In this document: positions 11,701-21,678 of the stretch, piece after piece
How the letters are laid out: each line of letters opens with the position of its first letter
How positions within the stretch are numbered: position 1 is the stretch's first letter
Origin: Amoebophrya sp. AT5.2
Taxonomy: Eukaryota; Sar; Dinophyceae; Syndiniales; Amoebophryaceae
Length of the DNA: 36,992 nt
Direction: 5' to 3'
Assembly (NCBI GenBank): GCA_005223375.1
Contig: RXOD01003922.1
Span: forward strand, 1-36,992
Notes under the pieces: model-generated
What the model was told of the DNA's origin: nothing
What the model saw: the letters and a program-made list of their open reading frames with translations, nothing else
The model's database searches: none
Translations under genes and position numbers: made by a program

Positions 11701-12436
11701 CAAGGCCTGGTCGGATTCGCGAATATCGTTTCGAAGCTGTTTTTCAGATTCGACAAGGGTCTGGCGGTCCTCCTCCAGCCGCGCGTTGGCTGCATCCAAC
11801 TGCACGCAGTGTCTCCTTGCGGTCTCAATCATGCCCGTCAGGGAAGCCTGTAATGGCATGTCGATGACGATTGATGGCCAAATCAAGAAGTTGACAACGC
11901 TCTGACTGAATGCCGCCGCGATCTGCTTCTGCATCTCGTCTAGACCGATGCTTAGATACCTTCTTTCTCTCAAGTTCTTCTGCGTCTGCGTGCATGACTC
12001 TTCGTTGTCCTTCGAAGTCTTCTCTGTTCACTGCTCTTTGTTTGTCTAGCTCGGAGATCTCGAACTGTAAGCGCAGAATGTCTTCGTCCATCTTTTTCAC
12101 CAGGTCGTCCTTCTCCCGCACCAGCGCGTTGTATTTCGCCGACCAATGCTCGCCGTCCTTCTCCCGCAGCTCTTTCTTCGCCTGCAGCTCGATGGACACC
12201 TTGTGCAGCATGTCATTCAGTTTCGTGACCTCCTCGGTGCGGCGCGTGGCCAGGTTGTGCAACTGATCGGAGAAGGTGCGCATGGCTTTCCGGAGATCTT
12301 GCCCCACATGGTCCGCCATTGTCCGCACGTCCTCCTTTACCTCTTCTTGGACCTGCTTCAACACGCCGGCGTCGGCTGCGTGCTGCTTCAGCTTGCCCAC
12401 GCAGTAGCCCAGCTGGTTCGTCAGTTGCGTCTTCAT
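8729..12436 (-). CDS. Long coiled-coil protein of unknown function (7 exons)
   Basis: Exons, complement of 11960-12436, 11660-11847, 10924-11231, 10264-10507, 9687-9912, 9187-9530 and 8729-9062. All six introns are GT-AG and restore frame exactly, giving 706 residues from the ATG at 12436. Nearly the whole product is heptad-rich helix, high in Glu, Lys, Gln, Arg and Ala and low in Pro, as in cytoskeletal or centrosomal rods; no motor, SMC head or other globular domain is visible. Several introns are phase 2 at Lys codons. The gene follows a second coiled-coil gene on the same strand, and a noncanonical intron could fuse the two. Introns 10508-10923 and 11232-11659 contain repeats described separately. 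Gene structure is well supported; function is not known. Confidence 0.8.
10661..10948 (-). repeat. 31-bp direct repeat: duplicated exon end plus donor site
   Basis: The 31 bases at 10918-10948 span the last codons of an exon (ADLKTLE) and the first bases of the next intron's donor. They occur again, identical, at 10661-10691 inside that same intron (10508-10923). The inner copy therefore reproduces an exon end with a working-looking GGTGAGG donor. The exon after the intron also begins GTGAG, so both intron borders share that pentamer. Confidence 0.8.
11290..11545. repeat. Degenerate tandem repeat in a coiled-coil-gene intron
   Basis: Four imperfect units of roughly 60-85 bases lie within intron 11232-11659. 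The core on the plus strand is CGCGGAAAC, then GTGCGGGC, then CTGCC, a T run of 4-8, and CCCCACCTCCGAGGG. In the sense direction of the gene each unit presents a donor-like GAGGTGGGG or GAGGGTGAGG. One unit (11439-11452) matches 14 bases of the exon/donor junction found in the next intron downstream. Confidence 0.75.
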
Positions 12437-12828
12437 GTGGTCGCATTTATAAACGAAAACCCAGAGCGAGAGCCCGAAGCCAGCTGCTTATACGAAGTGG
12501 GTGCAGACGTCGTCGCGTAACTACTTTCGTTCTAAATATACTTTACATCAGGAGCGGCACAGCAACAGGCCGCCCTCGAGAAAAACGAAAACCATGATCG
12601 GCCAGTACATGGCTTTGAGAAAAACCATGATCGGGATAATGGTTTACCCGCGCGCTGCAGCGAGCCCTGAAGCCTACAAACCAAAAATTAAAATCAAATC
12701 ATTCATCAAATGCATTCGTGTAGTGATCACGCAACACGACGCCTGAGACCATCATGGGAAGAATACCTACGTGGCCACGCTACGACAATGGGTTCCACCT
12801 ATACTGTTAGTAGTTGCTCACATTGCAG
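12437..12828. other. Spacer between the two coiled-coil genes
   Basis: 392 bases between the stop of the upstream coiled-coil gene and the ATG of the downstream one. It contains a short direct repeat (AAAACCATGATCGG near 12589 and 12624) and AT-rich sequence. I tried to splice across it: the possible donor after the last codons of the upstream gene is phase 2, while the only acceptor compatible with the downstream frame needs phase 1. It is therefore treated as intergenic. Confidence 0.5.
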
Positions 12829-15055
12829 CTACCAGCTCTGGTTCTGCCAATTTAGCGGTTGTGCTTGTGGTTCATCTTCATAGAACTTTTCCTCCTGTAG
12901 GAAGGCGAGATCGTCCAGCTTCTTGCCAATTTCCCCGCGCCAAGAATCCTGCTCCTTTCCGAAGTGTCCCTTGAGGTACTCCATCTTCTCCTCATCAAGA
13001 ATGCGCTGGGATACCAACTGGGAAACCTCATCCTGCTGGTACTGCAGCTGGTCCACCAGCCGCTTGTTCGTGTTCTTCACCTGGTAGGTTGAAAAAAATA
13101 AAAAAGTAAATTTTAATGTTTTTTTGATTGTGCTTGCAATTGCTTTCGTCACACATGGAACGAACCATATCACAAAGATGCAGCTCCGAACCGCCTAAAG
13201 CTTCTGCAGCTTTCGAAGCGCTCAGCAAAGCATCACACGCGAAACCGTATCACATGCGAAGCCATATCTCACGTGAAACCATATCACATGTGAAACCGTA
13301 TCACATGTGAAAGCGCAGTACGTGCATCTCACCCCAAACAGCTATAGAATCTGCTGCTTTGAGTTTGCATTGACGACAGCGCTTGAAAGCGTTTAAAGCG
13401 TCACAGATGATGAAACCACATCACGAAGATGGAGCGAACCGCCTAAAGGACTTGCTGCTTTGGAAGTGCTTACACGTGAAACCGTATCACGTGCACCACA
13501 AACAACCATAGAAGTTTTTTGCTTTGAGTTTGTATTGAGAGCGCTTGAAAGCGCCACAGATGGGACCATATTGCTTTGCTTAAGCGGGTTGAAGGCGCCA
13601 CATACAAAACCGTATCACCCGCACCCAGAGGCCTCAGATAGCTGTTGCCTTGAGTAGTTTCAAAGCGTCACACTTGAAACCGTATCACTCACGCCCAAAC
13701 ACCTCCGCGATCGCTAGCGCTACTCTGAGCGACTGGAAAGTAGCGGCGCCACATCCGGAACCGTATCACCCGAATCATTTTCCGCGCGAAGAACAGCGGT
13801 CATTTCGTCAAGTTAAGAACGGGACGGCCGAAACAGTGCCCCGGCAAAAATTTTTATTTTTTATTCCTTCTATACAGTGCTTCGGATCACCTTCGATGAA
13901 TTCAGACGATATAAAAAAGAAGTTGTAGAAGAAAAGTGATGCATCACGTATCGAGTGGGTACTGTATTCAGCGTCTGGGCCAGCTCATCGTTTGCGTGTG
14001 CGACGCGCAGCATGTTCTCGTTGTAACTTTGGCAGCGTTTTTGGGCTTCGAGAAGGGAAGTCCGCAGCACGTCGTAACTTCGCTGTTGGGCGTCCTGGTG
14101 GAGGGAGTCGGAGTTGGTGTGCTTCATCTGCCGGAGCTCGGCTTCGGATAGCGCACACCGCCCCTTGATCTCGCCGTCGAACGTCTTTATGCTGTTCTTG
14201 AATCGGTTGAATGCATCGCCGGACCACTGCGTCGCAGCGAGGGTGCCTTGTGGAAGTCAGTTGTCCGAGTGTGATTTATGGAAGCAATGACGTTCTCGTA
14301 CATGTTGGGTTTCGGATTCGCCCAGCCGTAAAATTCGCTGGACATCACATAGAAAAAGTGTGTGGTAGCTGCGTCCATGCATCGGTATGGATAAGCTGCA
14401 ACCTTATTGCAGCCGTCTCGAGTCATCACACCCAATGCGGTGCTGGTGCTGCGATCGCAAACGCATACGCAATGCAATCATTCGATGCGTAATATTAAGA
14501 TTCGGAATTGTTCATCAATTTCCATTCAATTTCACAACCCAACGCTGAAACATCACGCACAGAATTTGTACCGAGCTGCCTCATGTGCAGTTCGACGACA
14601 CGCCGCAGCTGGGCGACGTCCATCTTGTACGACTCCTTCTCGGTGGACTCCTGCGAGATGCGTTGGTGCATCCGCTGTAATCCTTCTTCCATCGTGTCCA
14701 ACACCATGTTTATTCCGCCTGCTCAAAGCCGCCGGGAAGCGGTTCTTGTAGTACCACTTCTACATATACTTTCGTACTCGTAGTAGAGCGTCCCGGTCCG
14801 AACCAAACCGCACCACCACCACCAGCTGCCAATAGATACCACCTGCTCGAAGACGACAGACTGTGCTTGTCCTCCAGAGGCAACGCGGCTGCGGCCGTTA
14901 GTGTGAGAACCAAGCCGCAAAGAAGAGGGTGATGTAAAATTTATGTTTGTGCAAACTCACGCGCTCGACGTCGACGGCGCCGGGAAGGTGCGAGCGAGCA
15001 GGATCACCACGATCGATGGCTTTCTTGTCACTATCAATCTGTATCTTCGATACTT
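12829..15055 (-). CDS. Second coiled-coil protein, 5' end unresolved
   Basis: Supported exons, complement of 14561-14718, 13963-14226 and 12829-13080, encode helical Glu/Gln/Lys/Arg-rich sequence ending at a stop at 12829. The first ATG in this part is at 14707. Two further upstream exons fit in phase (14823-14871 and 14961-15055, the latter ending in a consensus GTGAGT donor); with them no start ATG is visible, so the 5' end is open. An alternative junction for intron 1 (donor after 14572, acceptor before 14246) also keeps frame. From 14707 the product would be about 220 residues. No known domain is seen beyond coiled coil. The intron 13081-13962 is filled with an unusual repeat. Confidence 0.6.
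13162..13769. repeat. AAACCGTATCAC repeat array in an intron
   Basis: The 12-mer AAACCGTATCAC occurs exactly at 13242, 13293, 13479, 13607 and 13677, with one-mismatch copies at 13275, 13413 and 13758 and a two-mismatch copy at 13162. Several copies are bracketed by palindromic CACGTG or CACATGTG. Between them a longer block recurs (CTGCTTTGAGTTTG... then GCGCTTGAAAGCG...) near 13350, 13520 and, degraded, 13640. The array fills most of the 882-base intron of the upstream coiled-coil gene. Confidence 0.85.
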
Positions 15056-15795
15056 CTACATTCAAATAGTGTAGTCCAACACCGCACGCATGATACGCAA
15101 ACAAATTTATTGCTCACGTCAGTGCCGCGTACACAAAAATGACAGGGCATATTTTTTTTCTACATTGCTTTCGGTGGTTTGACCATCTCTCTGTCTCTGC
15201 TCGTCTGTGTGACTAGAGGCGAGCACTCGGACGTGCTGCGCGGCTTGTTCTTTCGGCAGTCTTCTGATTCTCTGAACACGTGTGTCTGTGCAACTACTGG
15301 CAAACCAGCCTGCGCATTTGTGGTTCTAGGGCAGACGCGCAGTGGTCGCACTCCCAGGGGCCGTGAGAGCGAGAAAGCACGGAAGTGATCGGTCGTCCTC
15401 CGCCGTCGATTATATTCATAGTAGATCATCGATGTATTAAAAAACAAAAAGTAAATGTACATGACAGAATGTTGGCCCCGTCCCTAGGAGGTGGAGGTGC
15501 CGGCCCTGGCCTGTTTATTTCATTAATTTCTGCTTCCGGAGAGGGAAGCTGTCGATGAATAACAGAGCCCACGGTAGAATAAATAGAATTTAACTTATTT
15601 TCGCGGTCAAGCAAAAAAAAAATTGGCTGACCACGATGCCAGCGACATGATCTGCCTACTTGACAATGACATGCGTATCAATCGTTAAAAATAAGTAGAT
15701 CCTGATATTTCACATTCACTTGTTCGTCCTTCCGCTTGGAGCAGTCCATCTCCTCATCGACTGCTACGGAACTTGATCGCCTCCCACACCTCAAT
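15056..15795. other. Stretch with no confident gene
   Basis: Open frames here are short and composition-driven. It should hold the 5' region, and possibly a first exon, of the coiled-coil gene on its left and the 3' UTR of the glycosyltransferase gene on its right. AT-rich patches and short A/T runs occur (for example about 15150-15160 and 15615-15625). No domain, RNA gene or repeat was recognised. Confidence 0.35.
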
Positions 15796-18794
15796 TCATT
15801 CCGCACCGCACGAGGAGCCGCAGGCTCTGTCTGGTTTTTTCGTTTTGCTCCACTGTTCTTCTGCGTACTTCTTCCACATGGCGTTGTCCGCCTCCGCTGT
15901 GTATTTTGGGTTTCCTCCTTTGAGGAGCGGCCTTATCAGCCGCCTGTAGAAGATGGAGTCGTCCGTCGCCTGCGAAATGCCTTCCGTGATCGCTCCGCTG
16001 TAACTCCCCCCTGACGGGTGCTTGCCCGCGATCTTGATGTGCTCCCTCGTGGCAACGGGCTCGTAGAACTGCGTGAACCAAAACCAGGCCCACGCGTTCG
16101 GGTACCCCACCGCGACGCCGCCGCCGAGCAGCGGGAAGACCCCGTAGAAGAGGTCCGACAGCAGCTGGTGCAGCGCGCTGTTGTAAAGAATCGCCCCCGC
16201 GGTGAGGGACGTGCTCAGGAAGATGGTCTGGTCCGACGCGTGGACCGTGGTCTGGAAGTTGTAGCCCCGGTAAGCGTTTTCGGGACCGTTCGCGCAAAGC
16301 AGGAGGTAGGCCGCGTGGTAGGCCGTCTTGTACTCCGAGCCCGTGCGGCCGTCTTCCTGGTGCAGCCCGTCGTTCATGCTGTTGTAGCAGCCAGCGTGCT
16401 CCTTCACGCGCTGGATGAACCGCGCGTGCATAGCCACGGGGTCGCGCTCGGCCGACCCCTCCAGCGGCTTTCGGAACGCGAAGTGCAGCAGGTCGTCCCA
16501 CATCTCCATGTAGTAGCTCTGCGGCGGAGCCGCGATGAACCAGTTTTCGGGTTGCAGAATGAAGGGGCGCAAAATCGCCGGACAATTGTCCGGCATCGCA
16601 AACATGCTCACGTCAGAAAGGCCCTTGCCAATGTAGTCGATTTGACCGCCGTCCGCGATCGCCGGGTGCGGCATCCGAGACGGCGCCAGGTTCTTCACCT
16701 GTTGGGCGATGCGATCAGACTGACAGTCGAGTCCGAAGCTTTTCTTCCATGATAAAATTTAAAAAAACAAATCCAAAAACTACGTTCGTCACTATACACT
16801 ATTAGATACCAGAGAGCAGAGCTCAAATTTCGGGCATCGGCACGCCCACACATTGCTTCTTCTGGACCTGGCTCTAGTTCGTCCACGAGGACCAGCACAT
16901 AAAACGGTTCTGAGCAAGACGGCAACACATCAGGGTGGAGATGGAGTTCGACGCATCGAATCTAGGCTACTAAATATAATCATCCCAAGGCAAGAAAATA
17001 TATTGAATTGAAACTGATAGGCACCAGTCCGTTTTCTTTGAAGTTTCTCGTGATGATGGTCGAGACGTCCATGTAGATGCCTCCGTAGCGGCGCAGGACG
17101 GCGACTCGCGCGCGGTCGCCTTCGTGGATGTTTTGGAATTCCGGCAAAGAGCTGACCGCGTGTTCTTCTTCGGGGAACATGCGCTGCATCCATTCTTTGC
17201 TGATCAGGTTGACCTTCCATCCTCTACCCTCCGGGTGCTCCATCCGAATCTTGTACAGGCACAGGACGGTGAAGGGATCCGGCTCCTTCCCCGGATCCTC
17301 CATCTTCATGCGGCCGCTCTCGTCCCAGCCGCTGTGCCAGTAGAGCCAGATCTTGCGCGGCACCCAGTTCTTCCGCCGGTGGATTTCCATTAGCTCGCCC
17401 GCGGTGTAGTTCCCGTAAATCGGGGAGGCCGTGGGGTCCGCCTTGTCCAGCACGGAGCTGCCGTCCGCCAACTTGAACGCCCGCGCCCACTTCGGGGCCT
17501 TCGGGTCGTACGGCTCTTCCGCGAGTTCCTCGTGGGAGTACCAGCTGCCGGCGTGCACCGCGGACACCTTCTTGTACTCGTTGTACGCCTGGTCGTTCGC
17601 TTTCCAGGTCGCCGGGAGGTAGTAGTCCTGCTGGCGGATGGCGGCGGCGACGGCATGCTGCTGCGGATCGTCGGTTCGCGTGTACCGCTCGAGCCAGGGA
17701 ACCTCCTGGTACCCCGCGGCGTCCATCAGCGCGTCGAGCCGAGCGCGCGCCTTCGCCCCGGCCGGGTTCCGCGCGGCGAAGACGATGTTGGTGACGCAGG
17801 ACCAGATGAGGAAGAAAGCCAGCGCCCCCGTCCACACGAACAGCAGGTACTTCGGAATGGCCATCACGCAGTCTCCACAAGAGCACACCGGACAACACAC
17901 GCGGCAGCAGAAGCAGCGGTCGCGCCCGAGCACGTCCTTCTTGTTCAGCAGCCGCTGACCGTTAATCACCGTCGAGGTGTTCTTGTTTTTTCCACCGCGG
18001 GATACTTTCTCCGCGGCGCTCCCGCGAGTAGACGAAAAGAGGAGCGCACTCTCCTCGTCATCGCCCGCGCCAATCGCGGCCTGCTGCAGGGGCGCTGTCG
18101 ACATCGCGCTGCTAATAGCGTCCACCTCTGCGCCCGCCGCTGCGTCGTCATTTATTCCGTCCCCGTCCATCAACAATTCCCCGTCGGCATCGACGGCAAG
18201 GCCGCTCTGAAGCGCCTGCACCACCTTTTCTTCCTGTGAAATGAGCTCCATGCCGCCGCACCCACAGCAGGTTGACGCGCAGCAGCTGCGCATGCCCACC
18301 TTCTGCCGGTAGATCGCCAGGTTTTTCTTCCCCTCTGCGCTCTTGATGTCGTAGCCCGAGAGCACAAGCTCCCGGTCGGTGTATCCGACGAGCGGGTGCA
18401 CGAGCAGAAGGATGAAAGCCCAGATCGGGGATATTACGAGCCAGCTCCAGCCTTTCGACGCGTCCGCCCAAAAGTAAAACCCGTACCCCGTGCGCACCAC
18501 GTCAGCACACACAATCACAAGCCCGAGAACGAATAACACCGCGCAGAGAATCAGATACGGTAGGCGCTTGCGCGCAAGGTAGCGCGCCCGGCCACGGACG
18601 GAAAACTCGACTCGCTGATATTCCAGCTCCGGGACGGGTGGAGCCACGAGCCCCCGGGTACCTGCCAGGCCCTCCTGCTGAGCGGCCCCGTCGAGGTAGT
18701 GCTCAGCCAAAATTAGATCCTGCTCGTAATCGAGAAACTCATCCTCGGCGAGAGTCTCCCGGAAAGTCCGATTGGTTGCGCTGGGCGGCTGCAT
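15796..18794 (-). CDS. Membrane-anchored glycosyltransferase (capsular polysaccharide synthesis / GT32-like)
   Basis: Two exons, complement of 17025-18794 and 15796-16698, with a phase-0 GT-AG intron of 326 bases; 890 residues from the ATG at 18794. Hydrophobic helices lie at about 79-99, 117-136 and 314-340, with Cys-rich clusters before the third (CCASTCCGCG and CFCCRVCC). The catalytic domain follows: VPRKIWLYWHSG (about 478-490), then DRARVAVLRRYGGIYMDVS (about 560-578), the R..LxxYGGxYxD signature of the Gly_transf_sug/Caps_synth group, which transfers sugars from nucleotide donors. The second Asp of a strict DXD is Ser here, as tolerated in Caps_synth proteins. Exon 2 continues with ENWFIAAPP and an aromatic-rich C-terminal half. 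A Golgi-lumenal catalytic domain is inferred from topology. The substrate is unknown. Confidence 0.85.
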
Positions 18795-20159
18795 GGTCTC
18801 TTTGTTGTTAGTTTTGTGAGTCAATGATTCGGTACTATTGAGCAGTATGAAGAATCAAAAAGTAGAAATAAAACTTTTGGTTGAGTGTAAAGGTAAACTG
18901 TAAGAGTACTTCAACTCCAATTCGTTGCTCTGAATCTGGACCACGGGGGCCTGACGCTGGGGCGGTTAGAGTTTTCTTTGGAACTCCTGCATTAGCTGTT
19001 AATGTTACACGCACCGCGCGCTCGCGCTGGACCGATAACTTCACGCACCTGAGGACATCCATGATGAAGGCAGCAACACCGACGATCCGATGTAGAAAAG
19101 AAACGAACCACACAGAGAATGAGGAAGCATGTCGACGAACCACAACCAGCACTGGGCCCGAATTTTTTAATATGCGACACCGAATATTAAAGACGCTGCA
19201 AATACAATTAGCAATAGAAGCCGAAGGGATCATGAAAACGATCGATTCAAGAACGAAGCAGCCGCCCAAGGCCCCGGCAATTTGAATTTCTGTAACGCAG
19301 CTGCGAGGCCTTGGCCTAGCTAGGTTGTGGCAGTGGAGCGAGGCACGCGTCACTGAGTGCAGTACTTGTCTATGATGATTTTAATCTTGCGGCGGTAGAC
19401 GCCTTAGATTTCCCGTCTTCTTCCAATGTTGCGCTGATGTTGCTGTATTGTCAGAGGCATGGCGGCTCTAGGCCGCGCCTGTACTTCCTGTGGTTCCCTT
19501 TTCACCACTTCTCGCCACTTCCCCCGTTCCTCCGCATCTTTTCGCTCTATAACTATCAAAGTGTGGCCGAGAGGATTCTCTCGATTCGAAGATTGCTGTG
19601 CCGCGTATGCTAGGTGGTTACGTGCTAGTAAGCGGATCCTACAACCAATCGGCGTAACCGCTCCACCCAAGTGCTTCATACCTCGTGCCCGCGTATGCCG
19701 TGGCGGGAAGTTGGTGATCGTGAGAGGCAGGAAGGGTACGATGGAACAGTAGATACCGAAAGCGGACCATGTAACAGCTGGCGATAGTAGTAAATTTTCC
19801 GTCTGGTGTCAAATGATCTAGTAGGTACTAGTAATGTGGGCACTGAGTGCAGAGAGGGGGTCGCAGTGATCGTTGGACCGATGTAGTATTGCCAGTTGGT
19901 TGACCGATGAGACGTGTAGCCGAGCGTTACTATCACATTCGAGCGAAGGTGCAAAGTGGAAGAGGGAACATGCGTCCTTACCTTGAGTATGGGAACATCT
20001 CCCAGTAACTTATTGCCTCACTGGACGGCATAGTATTGCGTTTTTTGTTTTTCTGCATGTATAGGATCATTCCAAATTGAGTATACATTTGTTGGAAAGA
20101 GTTTTTGCGTGGGGGATCTTCAGTATCAAGTTGAGGATCAGTGAGTACACAAACGGAAA
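18795..20159. other. Stretch with no confident gene
   Basis: Lies between the glycosyltransferase start and the left inverted repeat of the retroelement. Minus-strand frames at 18835-19353 (hydrophobic) and 19404-19679 (91 codons, polar, reading IERKDAEERGKWREVV) have some coding character. Both are mirrored by open plus-strand frames (18881-19285 and 19459-19752) and neither has a recognisable family. The region should contain the promoter of the glycosyltransferase gene. Confidence 0.35.
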
Positions 20160-20178
20160 TCTCGGCAGGGATGGCGGG
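20160..20178 (+). repeat. Left terminal inverted repeat of the retroelement
   Basis: TCTCGGCAGGGATGGCGGG, whose exact reverse complement is at 30585-30603. The left copy sits 60 bases past the tyrosine-recombinase stop. A 19-base perfect match between two roughly 1-kb flanks is very unlikely by chance. Similarity does not extend beyond it on either side. Confidence 0.7.
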
Positions 20179-20238
20179 ATTTTCATTTCGGTTTTAGTAT
20201 CCGTCTATGTACGGAGGTACGTGCTGCGTGCGTGCTGT

Positions 20239-21405
20239 TTATATTGCAGAGGTAACGAAGTGGCAATCGAGGTACGGATGTAAGATGAATTCTGTTTCGA
20301 GGTAGTTGACGGAATCCTTGGCGTAGACATGCTCCCACATGGGTGAGCCTTTCGTCCACCCGAAGTGTTCGTTCACTTTTTCACGGAACTCTTCGCATTT
20401 CGGGTTCTTGGTTCCCGGTTTGCTAGGGACGACTCGTAACTCCAGTGCTCTTCTGCGAAGGAAGATGGCGAGGGCTCGTCTAACCCCGTGCGGTGTTGTG
20501 TCGAGTTTCCTGGCGATGACCTCCAGCTCGGGGACAGCCACCGGGAAAACATCAACTACAAAAACTGGTCGTGGCATGTACACAAAGAATGGTGCTCCTG
20601 GCACAGGTATCGACTTTATGCAGGGGATCTGGCATCTGACGAACCTTTCTTCCGGCGTGACGAGGTGGCAGAGGTCAGCGCGTATCGATGCGAAGGAATC
20701 TTTTCGCAAACCGGTGCCCGACCACATGGCGAAAATCTGTTCTTCCCTGAAGTTCAGCTTAGGGAGTTTGTCGATGTTCGGAGGTACTGCTCGCTCCGGC
20801 GTAAACTGTGCGCGGTACGCGTTCAAATTATTGAACGTTAGCTGCTGGAGTTGGGGCGCACCCGAGTTGCCCCTTTCCAGGGCGCAGAGGGGGCGCAGTC
20901 TTTGTGCGACAAGAGAAACATAACCTTGGGGGTTTTGTATTTCTTTGTCGAAGAGGAAGTGGCCGAAAATTTGTAACGTACTCCACGCTACATTCGGGTG
21001 GTGCTGCCGTAGCCGCTCGTAGTCTCTGGTTGTCTTGACGTCAGCAGGGCGCCAGTAGAGGCGCGGCAAAAAGTGATGGACGTAATACATCCATACTCTC
21101 CATCTGCTGTTGCGTGTTGCGAGGCCATTGGTTGCTACATGCCCAGCTTCTTCCGGCCAGATGAACAGGGTCGTGTGCATGGTGATCGGCCACGACGCTG
21201 AAATGGAACGTGGAGCCACGTTCTCAGCTCTGGGCCTTTTTTCGTCCTCGGGGATCTTCTCCCAGTACTCGAGCGGCTTGTTTTTCGCAACGCCGTTGTA
21301 ATGGTTATTCACCTTACCGCAGGCCTTGTCGTATTTGGTGGGTTTGAGCTGGTGAGGGAGGAGCCACCCGTGTTGGCGGAGAAGTTGAGAGAGGTTCGAG
21401 TTCAT
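20239..21405 (-). CDS. Tyrosine recombinase of the retroelement
   Basis: 388 residues from the ATG at 21405; the frame is open a further 14 codons upstream without an ATG. Active-site pattern of the phage-integrase family: box I TGLRKDS (Arg about residue 234), box II TTPHGVRRA (His about 306, Arg about 309) and a terminal WEHVYAKD whose Tyr (about 361) follows a GW motif, as in DIRS-type recombinases. Such enzymes integrate a circular DNA intermediate through a 3'-phosphotyrosine without target duplication. It is encoded 3' of RT-RNase H on the same strand, separated by some 270 bases, and is apparently its own ORF. All catalytic residues visible by eye are retained, so this ORF looks intact. 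Confidence 0.85.
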   Translation of the reverse strand: MNSNLSQLLRQHGWLLPHQLKPTKYDKACGKVNNHYNGVAKNKPLEYWEKIPEDEKRPRAENVAPRSISASWPITMHTTLFIWPEEAGHVATNGLATRNSRWRVWMYYVHHFLPRLYWRPADVKTTRDYERLRQHHPNVAWSTLQIFGHFLFDKEIQNPQGYVSLVAQRLRPLCALERGNSGAPQLQQLTFNNLNAYRAQFTPERAVPPNIDKLPKLNFREEQIFAMWSGTGLRKDSFASIRADLCHLVTPEERFVRCQIPCIKSIPVPGAPFFVYMPRPVFVVDVFPVAVPELEVIARKLDTTPHGVRRALAIFLRRRALELRVVPSKPGTKNPKCEEFREKVNEHFGWTKGSPMWEHVYAKDSVNYLETEFILHPYLDCHFVTSAI

Positions 21406-21678
21406 TTTGAGGTAGAATGAAAGTTTTTGTAGATCAAAGTCAAGCAATCAATAGGGTAGCAGACACTGTGTTGCTACAACTATTGCGCATTGTCATGATG
21501 TATTAGTGAAGAGTAGGTTTTGATGTTTGAGGGATGTCGATCATTCAATCAAGCATCACTCGTTTCGCTCGTGCAATACCGATCGTCGCTCTCGCTCTAC
21601 GAGCTAGAACACAATCTGAATCAATGTGGAGGAGTGTGGTTTTTGGTGTAATATTCATTTGGCAAAAGAGAAGCTCAT

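Noticed and set aside
18835..19353. Minus-strand 172-codon hydrophobic ORF
   Set aside because: The opposite strand is open over nearly the same span and neither shows a family, so it is not called as a gene.
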